DNA from: Coriobacteriia bacterium
GTDB lineage: Bacteria; Actinomycetota; Coriobacteriia; Anaerosomatales; Anaerosomataceae
Reading direction: 5' to 3'
DNA length: 8,654 nt
Assembly (NCBI GenBank): GCA_016938395.1
Contig: JAFGUS010000182.1
Span: forward strand, 1-8,654
Position 1 is the stretch's first letter; the number at the start of each line of letters is the position of its first letter. Positions 1 to 5,556 of this stretch are shown in pieces. Under the pieces are notes generated by a model, which searched no databases, was not told where the DNA came from, and worked only from the letters and a program-made list of their open reading frames with translations. A program made the position numbers and the translations under genes.

Positions 1-1
1 A

Positions 2-160
2 CGCGGCATGCAGTGGAGCCTCCTGCAGATGGCGCTCTACACCACGGGCTCGCCGCTGATGGAGAACTACAGCATCACCGCCGCCGACGGGACCGGCCTG
101 GGCGGGTCGGCAGGCGGGCTCACGGGCCCCGGCGCTAACGGACTGTTCTACACGCCGTAG
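2..160 (+). CDS. 3' end of an unidentified protein (partial)
   Basis: An open frame enters from the left edge and ends at TAG 158-160, giving the last 52 residues of a protein. The visible tail is rich in Gly, Ala, Ser and Thr (for example GLGGSAGGLTGPGANG) and ends in LFYTP. It contains no catalytic motif I recognise. The frame is supported by its codon composition and by the strong hairpin 35 bases after the stop. The low-complexity Gly-rich end would suit a surface or secreted protein, but that is a guess. The start and most of the gene lie outside the window. Confidence 0.6.
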   Translation, partial: RGMQWSLLQMALYTTGSPLMENYSITAADGTGLGGSAGGLTGPGANGLFYTP

Positions 161-194
161 GCGACACCCGGTACGCCGCAAGCGGCACCTGGAG

Positions 195-234
195 TGCAGA
201 AGGGCCCCGACCGATCGGCCGGGGCCCTTCTGCA
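195..234. terminator. Bidirectional hairpin terminator between convergent genes
   Basis: Arms 195-208 (TGCAGAAGGGCCCC) and 221-234 pair perfectly over 14 bp, and the 12-base loop contains the palindrome CCGATCGG. It sits between the stop of the plus-strand partial gene (160) and the stop of the minus-strand vWA gene (253), the expected place for a shared terminator. There is no clear T-run on either side, so intrinsic termination is inferred from stem strength and position. Confidence 0.7.
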
Positions 235-252
235 TCCGATGGTGACTATCGG

Positions 253-1134
253 CTACCCGGCGGCGGGGCCGTCCTCCTGAGCGGACCCTGCGTCATCCGC
301 CAAACCCACCCCTGCGGCAGCTCGCCGCTTGTACTCCTCGTAGTCCACGGCGCCCGAGGCCTCGAACGCGTCCGAGAAGAACACGTCCGCGTTCATCTGG
401 CTGACGCCTGCACGGCGGTATGCACGCACGTTGTGCGAGACGCGCTTCAGCGTCGCAGCCGCTTCCTCCGGCGTGGCCATCCAGTCGAGCGAGCGCCCGG
501 GCCGCATGCCCATCTGCACGCTCGCGGCATACGAGTCCTGATTGGCGCCGAGGTAGACGAACTCGTAGCCTGCGCTCTCCTGCCGCTCGGCGATCAGGTC
601 GAAGATCATGCGCTGATCGAACTCGCGGCTCGAGTTCTCCATGCCGTCGGTCATGACGACGAAGAGCACCTGGTCGGGCCTGTGCTTGGCCACGTAGTCG
701 TCGGTCATGTGCATCGAGTGGCCGATCGCGTCGTAGAGAGCCGTGCAGCCGCCCGGCTCGTAGAGGCAGGAGTCCAACGGTGCCATGTGCCGAACGTCCA
801 CCGCATGCGCCACGGTGTGGAACTGCGTGTCGAACAGCGTGAGGGTCATGAACGCGCGACCACCCTCACGGCGCTGGTCGCGCAGGAACTCGTTGAAGCC
901 GGAGATTGTCGCCTGACGGATGACGTCCATCGATCCCGACTTATCGAGCACGAAGTTGATGAGGATCGTCCGGTCCTCCTGGCGCGTGCGGGGAGGCCGC
1001 CTGTCCGTCTTCGACTTGTGATGCCCTCCCTTCTTGCCGGAGGCCGACGAGCTCGGGGCCGCCCCGTCTGCCGGCGCCTTTCCGCCGCCGCCCCGTCCTT
1101 TGCCTGTGCCGCTACCGCCCTGTGGAACGTTCAT
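253..1134 (-). CDS. vWA domain protein with intact MIDAS motif
   Basis: The protein has 293 residues. Residues 1-55 are a basic, Gly/Ser/Lys-rich tail that is probably disordered. A von Willebrand factor A domain follows at about 57-200. The metal-ion-dependent adhesion site looks complete: DKSGS (D64, S66, S68), T131 in GGCTALYDAI and D163 in VMTDGMEN. Such domains bind divalent metal and mediate protein-protein contacts. There is no signal peptide or membrane segment, so it is probably cytoplasmic. The pattern ITDG-EN-SRE followed by a FV-LGANQD segment resembles stand-alone bacterial and phage vWA proteins of unknown role. I chose ATG 1134 because AAGAAGGGGG lies 6 bases upstream. An in-frame TTG at 1197 would add 21 residues, but that TTGACA is part of the operator array. 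The gene is divergent from the XRE regulator, suggesting shared control. The fold is confident; the function is unknown. Confidence 0.88.
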   Translation of the reverse strand: MNVPQGGSGTGKGRGGGGKAPADGAAPSSSASGKKGGHHKSKTDRRPPRTRQEDRTILINFVLDKSGSMDVIRQATISGFNEFLRDQRREGGRAFMTLTLFDTQFHTVAHAVDVRHMAPLDSCLYEPGGCTALYDAIGHSMHMTDDYVAKHRPDQVLFVVMTDGMENSSREFDQRMIFDLIAERQESAGYEFVYLGANQDSYAASVQMGMRPGRSLDWMATPEEAAATLKRVSHNVRAYRRAGVSQMNADVFFSDAFEASGAVDYEEYKRRAAAGVGLADDAGSAQEDGPAAG

Positions 1135-1191
1135 GGTGAACCCCCTTCTTGCTGACCCCGTGGCCACTATGGCCCGGCGGTCTGACATACC

Positions 1192-1264
1192 TGTCAAGCA
1201 TGTTTGACACCTTTGGCAAATGCACCGTACACCCTGTTTGCCATTTGTGTCAAATGATTTGACA
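1192..1264. promoter_or_regulatory. Symmetric operator array between the vWA and XRE genes
   Basis: Two copies of TTTGACAC-N3-TGGCAAA face each other, at 1203-1220 (+) and 1254-1237 (-). Each is itself a near-palindrome (TTTG-CA-N4-TG-CAAA). Each outer side adds a further box. TGTCAA 1192-1197 pairs with TTGACA 1204-1209 around CATG. TGTCAAAT 1248-1255 pairs with ATTTGACA 1257-1264 as a perfect palindrome around one G. The dyad axis falls at about 1228.5, inside a central GTAC. Binding by the XRE protein encoded next door is inferred from position. Confidence 0.7.
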
Positions 1265-1270
1265 GTCGTG

Positions 1271-1276
1271 TAGAAT
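1271..1276 (+). promoter_or_regulatory. Possible -10 box for the XRE gene
   Basis: TAGAAT matches the consensus TATAAT at five of six positions. It lies 21 bases before the start codon and just after the right-hand palindrome (1248-1264). The -35 position at a 17-base spacing would be TGTCAA 1248-1253, a poor match inside the palindrome. A protein bound there would cover the promoter. The implied leader would be very short, starting near the SD sequence. Confidence 0.35.
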
Positions 1277-1296
1277 GAAGCCGAGGAGGTGCGCCG

Positions 1297-2034
1297 ATGA
1301 ACGAGATGGACGTCGGCCGTCAGCTGCGGGAACTACGCCACGGACGCGGCGAGACACTCGAGGAAGTATCGACGGCAACAGGGCTTTCCGTGGCGATGCT
1401 CTCCCGGATCGAACGCGGCGAGCGGCTGCCCTCCCCCGACTCGGTGGAGGCACTCGCGCGGCACTTCGGGCTCGCACCCGAGACACTGCTGGGCGAGACG
1501 ATCGCCAACCGGATGCTCAACCGTTACGGGCGAGAGAGCAGCAACCGGGCGGCCGAACACGTGATGGGACTGCGCGGCGGATGGTCCGACGATGAGGCCC
1601 CGGGCCCGGTCTCGGCTCCCGCTCCCCGTCGCGTGACAGGCTTCTCGCGCAGGCCGATCGGCGACCTCGTCAAGCCGATGTCGGAGGACGCCGCGGATGC
1701 GCTCTACGCGCCTGCGATGCCCCCCGGGTCCGCCCCGGTACCGGACGCCGACCCCACAGCGGACCTGACATTGGCGTCTGGGATCGAGCCACCCATGCCG
1801 ACGGCGCGACTGGCCAGCTTCGCGCCCTCCGCCGAGCTCGGCCTGGCCGCACGCCTCGAGCCCGATCCCGAAGCGGCAGCACAGCTCGCCGACGCAACCC
1901 GGGTGGCCGAGGTGGCACTCGAGAGTGCGCTTCGCGCCGCAGAGCGCGCGGCCGCGTCTGACGACCCGCAGGTTGTAGAGCAGGCCCAACAAGCTGTGGC
2001 CCGACTCAGACGGCTGCTCGATTCGGGTACCTAG
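1297..2034 (+). CDS. XRE-family HTH transcriptional regulator
   Basis: The protein has 245 residues. An HTH_3/Cro-CI type DNA-binding domain fills about residues 7-66: LRELRHGRGETLEEVS, then the turn and recognition helix around SVAMLSRIERGERLPS (31-46), then SVEALARHFGLAPETLL. Residues 95-180 are Pro/Ala-rich and probably flexible. Residues 190-242 form an Ala/Arg/Leu-rich predicted helix that could mediate oligomerisation. No cupin, peptidase or ligand domain is visible. The start is firm: GAGGAGGT at 1283-1290 lies 6 bases before ATG. The gene is divergent from the vWA gene across the symmetric array, so it most likely controls both. Its 3' end overlaps the opposite gene by 29 bases. The class is certain; the signal sensed is unknown. 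Confidence 0.93.
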   Translation: MNEMDVGRQLRELRHGRGETLEEVSTATGLSVAMLSRIERGERLPSPDSVEALARHFGLAPETLLGETIANRMLNRYGRESSNRAAEHVMGLRGGWSDDEAPGPVSAPAPRRVTGFSRRPIGDLVKPMSEDAADALYAPAMPPGSAPVPDADPTADLTLASGIEPPMPTARLASFAPSAELGLAARLEPDPEAAAQLADATRVAEVALESALRAAERAAASDDPQVVEQAQQAVARLRRLLDSGT

Positions 2035-2593
2035 GAGGCGGCTCGGCCACCGGAAGCGGCACCTCGCGCACACCGTCGGCACCGATCCAGTAGGTTCGCA
2101 CGCCGAGCACCCGGGCTGTGACGGGCTCGAGACAGAGATTCCAGTGCAGGAATGTCGAGAGGGTCACGGCGCCTGCGGGCGCGCCGTCCGGGACCGGCTC
2201 CCAGCCGCCGAGCGTGCGTCCCAGCTCCGCCAGATGGCTGCTGTCGATCACGTGGATCGCCACCGGGTCGTAGCCGCGGAAGGCGACAAGCGCGACCCCC
2301 TCGGCGGTGCAGCGCGCGGGATCGATCGTCATGCCCGCCCGGACGCCGAATGCGTCGGATGCCACTGCCACGAGCGCCTGCGAACCGTCGGGTAGAACCA
2401 CGTGCACCCCGCACGCCAGCGGGTCGGCCACGCCGCCTGCCAGGTCTGCCACCAGTGCCCCCGCGAACGCGCTCGTGAGCTCGAGCGTGGGCGTGGGTAG
2501 CGGATCGGGCGCGTGCTCCGCGAGATGCTGGTACGCGCGAACGTAGCCGAGCCAGGACCCCAGGATCTTCGGTACTCGATTCTCCAGGTGCAT
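2006..2593 (-). CDS. Hypothetical protein, 195 aa
   Basis: I do not recognise this protein. It begins MHLENRVPKILGSWLGYV and appears to be a soluble alpha/beta protein with hydrophobic strands (ACGVHVVLPDG, ALVAVASDAF, GVALVAFRG, AIHVIDSSH). It ends in a Pro-rich tail, and no signal peptide or membrane helix is apparent. ATG 2593 is preferred because AGGGGGGTG, close to a consensus SD, ends 6 bases upstream. A GTG at 2602 would add three residues but lies inside that SD. The stop is a TGA inside the last codons of the convergent XRE gene, giving a 29-base tail-to-tail overlap. It is downstream of, and co-directional with, the small gene 3134-3532, but a 540-base gap argues against an operon. 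Confidence 0.75.
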   Translation of the reverse strand: MHLENRVPKILGSWLGYVRAYQHLAEHAPDPLPTPTLELTSAFAGALVADLAGGVADPLACGVHVVLPDGSQALVAVASDAFGVRAGMTIDPARCTAEGVALVAFRGYDPVAIHVIDSSHLAELGRTLGGWEPVPDGAPAGAVTLSTFLHWNLCLEPVTARVLGVRTYWIGADGVREVPLPVAEPPPRYPNRAAV

Positions 2594-3047
2594 CGATGCC
2601 ACCCCCCTGCGCGCAGGATTGCAGACGGGTCTGACATCGATAGGGAGCGGACCACGTAGGCCCAGAGTAGGGAAACGGGCCTCTGTGGGCCCGAGTGTGA
2701 GCGGTGCGGCCGGAATCAGCCAGAGAATAGAGGTGTCCCGAGAAACCTCTCCATGAGATCCTCTACTCCGCAGCTTCCCATTTCACACCTTTGGAGCCCC
2801 AGCAGAGCCGGCCAGCTTGCGCGAAGCCCTTTCCACTGAACACCCCGCCGGCAGCTACTGGTACGCTACCTTTCGCGGTTCTCCCGGATCGACCTCTCGG
2901 GACAACACCACTCTACGACATGCCTCCGATGGGCGCAAGGGCGATTTCAAGAAATGTCGATGTTGCCGATGAACGGCAAAGTATCTACGCCCAATGGTCG
3001 TCTGACGACGCTCTGCGGCTTTCAACCCAGACGAACGGGCATATTGC

Positions 3048-3065
3048 ACACGCCACGGGGCGTGT
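3048..3065 (-). terminator. Hairpin downstream of the 3134-3532 gene
   Basis: ACACGCC (3048-3054) and GGCGTGT (3059-3065) form a perfect 7-bp stem with a 4-base loop. It lies about 70 bases beyond the stop of the minus-strand gene. There is no T-run, so termination is a guess from position. Confidence 0.35.
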
Positions 3066-3069
3066 CTCA

Positions 3070-3104
3070 GGCGCGCGCGGGTCTCGAGACGCGCGCGACG
3101 GGCC
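3070..3104. repeat. GC-alternating inverted repeat
   Basis: Two GCGCGCG runs flank the palindrome GTCTCGAGAC, so the stretch can fold into a long, very stable hairpin with a small bulge. GGGTCTC can alternatively pair with the GAGACCC just to its right. The alternating GC runs are unusual for this window. It could contribute to terminating the gene ending at 3134. Confidence 0.4.
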
Positions 3105-3133
3105 GCAGAGAGACCCCGGCCCATCGCCCGATC

Positions 3134-3532
3134 TCACCGCTGCGCCCGTTTCTGCGGCACCGCGACCACCGCTCCACGGGGAAGCAGCGACACGTCCGGC
3201 AGCGCCGCATCGGGCTTCTGACACGGCGGATACGGCGGCCTGTGTTCTATGGTGCTCGTGCCGTCGCCATGGAACATCTGCACGTCTCGAGCCCGGTTCC
3301 ATGGCGCCCGGTGCATCAGCGGCATGTACCAGTAGTGGTTCTCGATCGCCTTGTTCATCTCCTCGATCGTGAGCACCCCGACGAGGCTCCCGCACTTGAG
3401 GCACTCGTAGAACCAACGCTCCGCATCGTGCGCGAGCACCCACGCGTGGCCATCGTGCTCGATGACATCCCGGAAGCGCGTGACCTCCCCCACTACGATC
3501 CACTCGCCATCAGTCCGGCTGTCCTTGCTCAT
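3134..3532 (-). CDS. Small hypothetical protein with a CxxC motif
   Basis: The protein has 132 residues and is not recognised. The N-terminal half is compact: EWIVVGEVTRFRDVIEHDG, then AERWFYECLKCGSLVGVLTIEEM, then an aromatic segment ENHYWYMPLM. The only CxxC is ECLKCG; a lone Cys follows in PPCQKP, so a full zinc ribbon is not apparent. The C-terminal 40 residues are Pro-rich and probably unstructured. It lacks a signal peptide and membrane helices. ATG 3532 is chosen because the protein reads sensibly from MSKDSRTDGEW and a purine-rich GGTGGGAG lies just upstream. Longer versions (to 3631) add an Arg/Pro-rich stretch without an SD. A hairpin abuts this start. The N-terminal half is convincingly protein-like; the function is unknown. 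Confidence 0.7.
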   Translation of the reverse strand: MSKDSRTDGEWIVVGEVTRFRDVIEHDGHAWVLAHDAERWFYECLKCGSLVGVLTIEEMNKAIENHYWYMPLMHRAPWNRARDVQMFHGDGTSTIEHRPPYPPCQKPDAALPDVSLLPRGAVVAVPQKRAQR

Positions 3533-3540
3533 GACTCCCA

Positions 3541-3560
3541 CCGCCCTTCGGTACGGGCGG
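3541..3560 (-). promoter_or_regulatory. Leader hairpin next to the ribosome binding site
   Basis: CCGCCC (3541-3546) and GGGCGG (3555-3560) form a perfect 6-bp stem with an 8-base loop. In minus-strand RNA it ends 8 bases before ATG 3532, directly against the purine-rich GGTGGGAG that should act as SD. It could limit ribosome access. A regulatory role is inference. Confidence 0.4.
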
Positions 3561-3585
3561 GGCGGCACAGTGACGTGGCGCGCCG

Positions 3586-3707
3586 AAACAGAAGCGAGCC
3601 GGCCACAGAAGGGCCAGCTCGTCTGACCCACGCTTTAGCTGCACTTGTACCGCGCCCGCAAGCTGTAGCTCAAATCGGCGCCATGCCCGGCCGAGAGGCC
3701 AGGCGCC
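3586..3707 (-). ncRNA. Candidate structured RNA or leader upstream of 3532
   Basis: Two hairpins fit minus-strand RNA better than the plus strand. At 3595-3621, CGAGC-U-GGCC pairs with GGCC-G-GCUCG around a 7-base loop. At 3685-3704, GCC-U-GGCC pairs with GGCC-G-GGC around UCUC, flanked by outer GGCGCC copies at 3677-3682 and 3702-3707. In both, the odd pair is U-G in minus RNA but C-A on plus. The 3595-3621 hairpin is followed on the minus strand by CTTCTGTTT, a weak terminator-like tail. An extended -10 lies just upstream. The RNA may be free-standing or the leader of the small gene. I recognise no known family. Confidence 0.3.
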
Positions 3708-3710
3708 AAA

Positions 3711-3740
3711 ACCATAGCACGCCCCCTAAGCACGTGCGAA
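3711..3740 (-). promoter_or_regulatory. Possible promoter for the structured leader
   Basis: On the minus strand TTCGCA (3740-3735) and TATGGT (3716-3711) are separated by 18 bases. The -10 is preceded by TGC, an extended -10 element. Each hexamer matches consensus at four of six positions. Transcription would start near 3704, at the base of the first hairpin. Confidence 0.35.
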
Positions 3741-3761
3741 GGGGCTCCGCAGAGCCCCTTC
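3738..3761 (-). terminator. Hairpin terminator of the alkaline phosphatase gene
   Basis: GAAGGGGCTC (3738-3747) and GAGCCCCTTC (3752-3761) form a perfect 10-bp stem closed by a 4-base loop, 49 bases past the phosphatase stop. A second hairpin, GCGCCCG/CGGGCGC at 3776-3793, lies between. No T-run follows, but a stem of this strength at this position is best read as a terminator. Confidence 0.65.
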
Positions 3762-3809
3762 TGGTCGTACTGCCAGCGCCCGAGACCGGGCGCGGGGTCT
3801 GCAGGAGCG

Positions 3810-5375
3810 CTAGCGCACGTGCAGCTCCATGTGCTTGGCCCACGCGGCCTCGCTCATCGGCCGAATGTGCTTCGCGGCGGCCGCAGGTGACATCCGCGGG
3901 TTGCGGTGCTTGAGACCGAGCCAGTCGCACATCACCTTGAACAGGTGCGTGTTATCGATGTACGCGCTGATGCCCAGCCGGTCGGCGCCGTTGCCGTACA
4001 CGAGCACGAGCTGGTCCTCGGCGGTGTGGTTGTTGGACGTGAAGCCAACGTTGCCGCGCCGCACGCCGGTCGAGTAGTCGGAGTGGGCAAGCATGCGGCC
4101 GAGCTGCGTCTCAGCAAGGTACGTGTAGTCGCCGTAGTGCCGGAAGCCCGGCTGCAGCGTGTCGTAGATCATCTGCGCCTCTGCGTCGGTGAGGTCGTTG
4201 AAGCCCGTGTACTGCGCGACGATCGCCTTGATCTGGGCGAGGTCTTTGTTCCGAAGCATCGGCGCGATCTTCTCCAACGATGCGGTGATCGGCGCAAGCT
4301 TGAGGAGCGCCATCGTCGCGTCGTTGTACTTCGGACCGGTGCCGTTGACGCCCCACCCGGAGTTGCCGTGATCAGAAGTGATGACGAGCAGAGTGTTGGG
4401 ATTCATCGCGACATAATCGCGGATCACGCGCAGCGTCAGATCCAGTTCGTAGGTGTCGAGCAGCGCACCCCACGCGTCGTTGGCGTGGCTTGCGTGGTCG
4501 ATACGACCCGCCTCGACCTGCAGCACGAAGCCCTTGCGGTTGCGGGAGAGGCGGTTGAGTGCGACCGCCGTCATCTCCGCGAGCGTGGGCTCGGCCGCAC
4601 CGAGCGCAGGCGTGTTGACACGATCGACGTAGTAGCTGATGTGCGATGAGTTGAACGTGCCGAAGATCTTGCGGTCCGAGACACCGAGCGCGAGAAGCTG
4701 ATCGCGGGTACGGAGCACGTCATAGCCCGTGGCCGCGAACTCGGCGAAGAGGTCACGCCCATCCGGTCGACGGGTGCCGTCGAAGAAGCGGCTGCCGCCA
4801 CCGAGGAGCACATCAGGCTGGAAGTCGAAGTAGTCGCGCGCGATGTCGTTCTCGGCGTCCCGGTCAGCGTTGTGAGAGACCCATGCTGCGGGGGTCGCGT
4901 GGGTGACACGCGTGGTGGTGACCAGACCGTTGGCAAGGCCCTTGGCCTTGGCCATCTCCATGATGGTGGCCAGTGGCGTGCCGTCGGGCAGCGTGGCAAG
5001 CGAGCCGTTGATGGTCTTCGAGCCTGTCGACCACGCTACCGAGGCCGGCGCCGAGTCGGTCACGATGCTGGAGAGGCTCGCCGTGCCCATATAGCTCGCG
5101 ATCGTCTTTCGGTCGGCCATCAGCTCGTAGAACGCCGTGTTCGGCTCCTTGAACACACGCGTTGCCACCTCGTGCATCGCGCGGATCACGCCAAGCGGCA
5201 TGCCGTCACCAACGAGGAAGATCACGCCACGGCCGTTGACCCGGGCCGACTGCGAGTCCAGTTCGATCGCCGAGGCGACACCGGGCGTCATGGCCAGAAG
5301 CGCGGCCGCGCCCACACCCGTCACGAAATCCCTGCGTGAGAGACCCGCCGTCCGATCATGCGTAGAATCGCCCAT
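3810..5375 (-). CDS. Tat-exported alkaline phosphatase
   Basis: The protein has 521 residues and hydrolyses phosphate monoesters outside the cytoplasm. The N-terminus carries a twin-arginine signal: SRRDFV (13-18), a hydrophobic stretch to about 30, and a likely cleavage after VASA (about residue 36). Active-site elements of the PhoA-type family appear in order: metal Asp57 in VGDGMP, nucleophile Ser108 in TDSAP, H159-A-T161 in RVTHATPAAW, E288 in VEAGRIDHASH with D293 and H297, D335-H336 in TSDHGN, and H450 in SNNHTAED. His at the position of E. coli Asp153 is the arrangement of animal-type enzymes. ATG 5375 is chosen because AAGGGG lies 6 bases upstream and the Tat motif follows at the usual distance. 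A start at 5441 would only add a Gly/Arg/Pro-rich stretch. The neighbouring upstream GDPD suggests phosphate salvage. I saw no PHO box. Confidence 0.95.
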   Translation of the reverse strand: MGDSTHDRTAGLSRRDFVTGVGAAALLAMTPGVASAIELDSQSARVNGRGVIFLVGDGMPLGVIRAMHEVATRVFKEPNTAFYELMADRKTIASYMGTASLSSIVTDSAPASVAWSTGSKTINGSLATLPDGTPLATIMEMAKAKGLANGLVTTTRVTHATPAAWVSHNADRDAENDIARDYFDFQPDVLLGGGSRFFDGTRRPDGRDLFAEFAATGYDVLRTRDQLLALGVSDRKIFGTFNSSHISYYVDRVNTPALGAAEPTLAEMTAVALNRLSRNRKGFVLQVEAGRIDHASHANDAWGALLDTYELDLTLRVIRDYVAMNPNTLLVITSDHGNSGWGVNGTGPKYNDATMALLKLAPITASLEKIAPMLRNKDLAQIKAIVAQYTGFNDLTDAEAQMIYDTLQPGFRHYGDYTYLAETQLGRMLAHSDYSTGVRRGNVGFTSNNHTAEDQLVLVYGNGADRLGISAYIDNTHLFKVMCDWLGLKHRNPRMSPAAAAKHIRPMSEAAWAKHMELHVR

Positions 5376-5440
5376 CCCCTGCCCCTTCGGTCGTGGAGTG
5401 CCGCCGCGAGCGGCGCGGGCCTGACTAGGTCCGCACCACA

Positions 5441-5446
5441 TCTATA
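5441..5446 (-). promoter_or_regulatory. Possible -10 box for the alkaline phosphatase gene
   Basis: On the minus strand this reads TATAGA, 65 bases before the ATG, in the 168-base gap after the GDPD gene. No good -35 lies at a normal distance. The gap suggests the phosphatase has its own promoter rather than depending only on read-through from the GDPD gene. Confidence 0.3.
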
Positions 5447-5539
5447 CGGGTCGGGGGAGCCGAAGTGGTTGCACGCGCGACAACACTGCCTTCAACATCT
5501 GTAAGGCGCACGCGAAAGGCTCGTAAACGTGCAGGTGGA

Positions 5540-5556
5540 GGCGCTACGGCAGCGCC
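5540..5556 (-). terminator. Small hairpin at the end of the GDPD gene
   Basis: GGCGCT (5540-5545) and AGCGCC (5551-5556) form a 6-bp stem with a 5-base loop, overlapping the GDPD stop codon (5544-5546). It lacks a T-run and may be a weak terminator or simply a feature of the coding sequence. Confidence 0.3.

Larger units (their letters stand above)
2594..3133. other. 540-base intergenic gap with no convincing gene
   Basis: Frames here are either overlaps from the neighbours or Arg/Pro/Ser-rich translations without a good SD, so I call no gene. GC is lower than in the neighbouring genes: 213 of 360 bases (59%) over 2701-3060. The right end holds hairpins (see 3048-3104). TGTCCCGAGA at 2734-2743 recurs inverted at 2895-2904, which may be chance. 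The stretch presumably contains the promoter and leader of the minus-strand gene starting at 2593, but no clear -35/-10 pair stands out. I recognise no riboswitch class. Confidence 0.5.

Noticed and set aside
1135..1197. Upstream TTG start for the vWA gene, adding 21 residues
   Set aside because: That TTG belongs to a TTGACA box of the operator array and has no SD, whereas ATG 1134 has a good one.
1192..1264. CRISPR-like repeats
   Set aside because: The boxes are short, mirrored and unevenly spaced in a 73-base promoter region, which fits operators rather than a repeat-spacer array.
1333..2082. Minus-strand open frame opposite the XRE gene
   Set aside because: It is Arg/Cys/Gly-rich antisense of a confident HTH protein and has no SD.
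3622..3737. tRNA or known riboswitch in the phosphatase/132-aa gap
   Set aside because: There is no T-loop GTTCRA consensus or cloverleaf arms, and no conserved core of a riboswitch class I know. Only generic hairpins are seen.
2954..3913. Long plus-strand open frame of about 319 codons
   Set aside because: It runs across the minus-strand 132-aa gene, its leader and the phosphatase 3' end. The translation is Arg/Pro/His-rich without a domain and lacks a good SD. It is a high-GC shadow frame.
5376..5543. PHO box upstream of the alkaline phosphatase
   Set aside because: I looked for direct repeats resembling GTTCACC or CTGTCAT in the upstream gap and found none.
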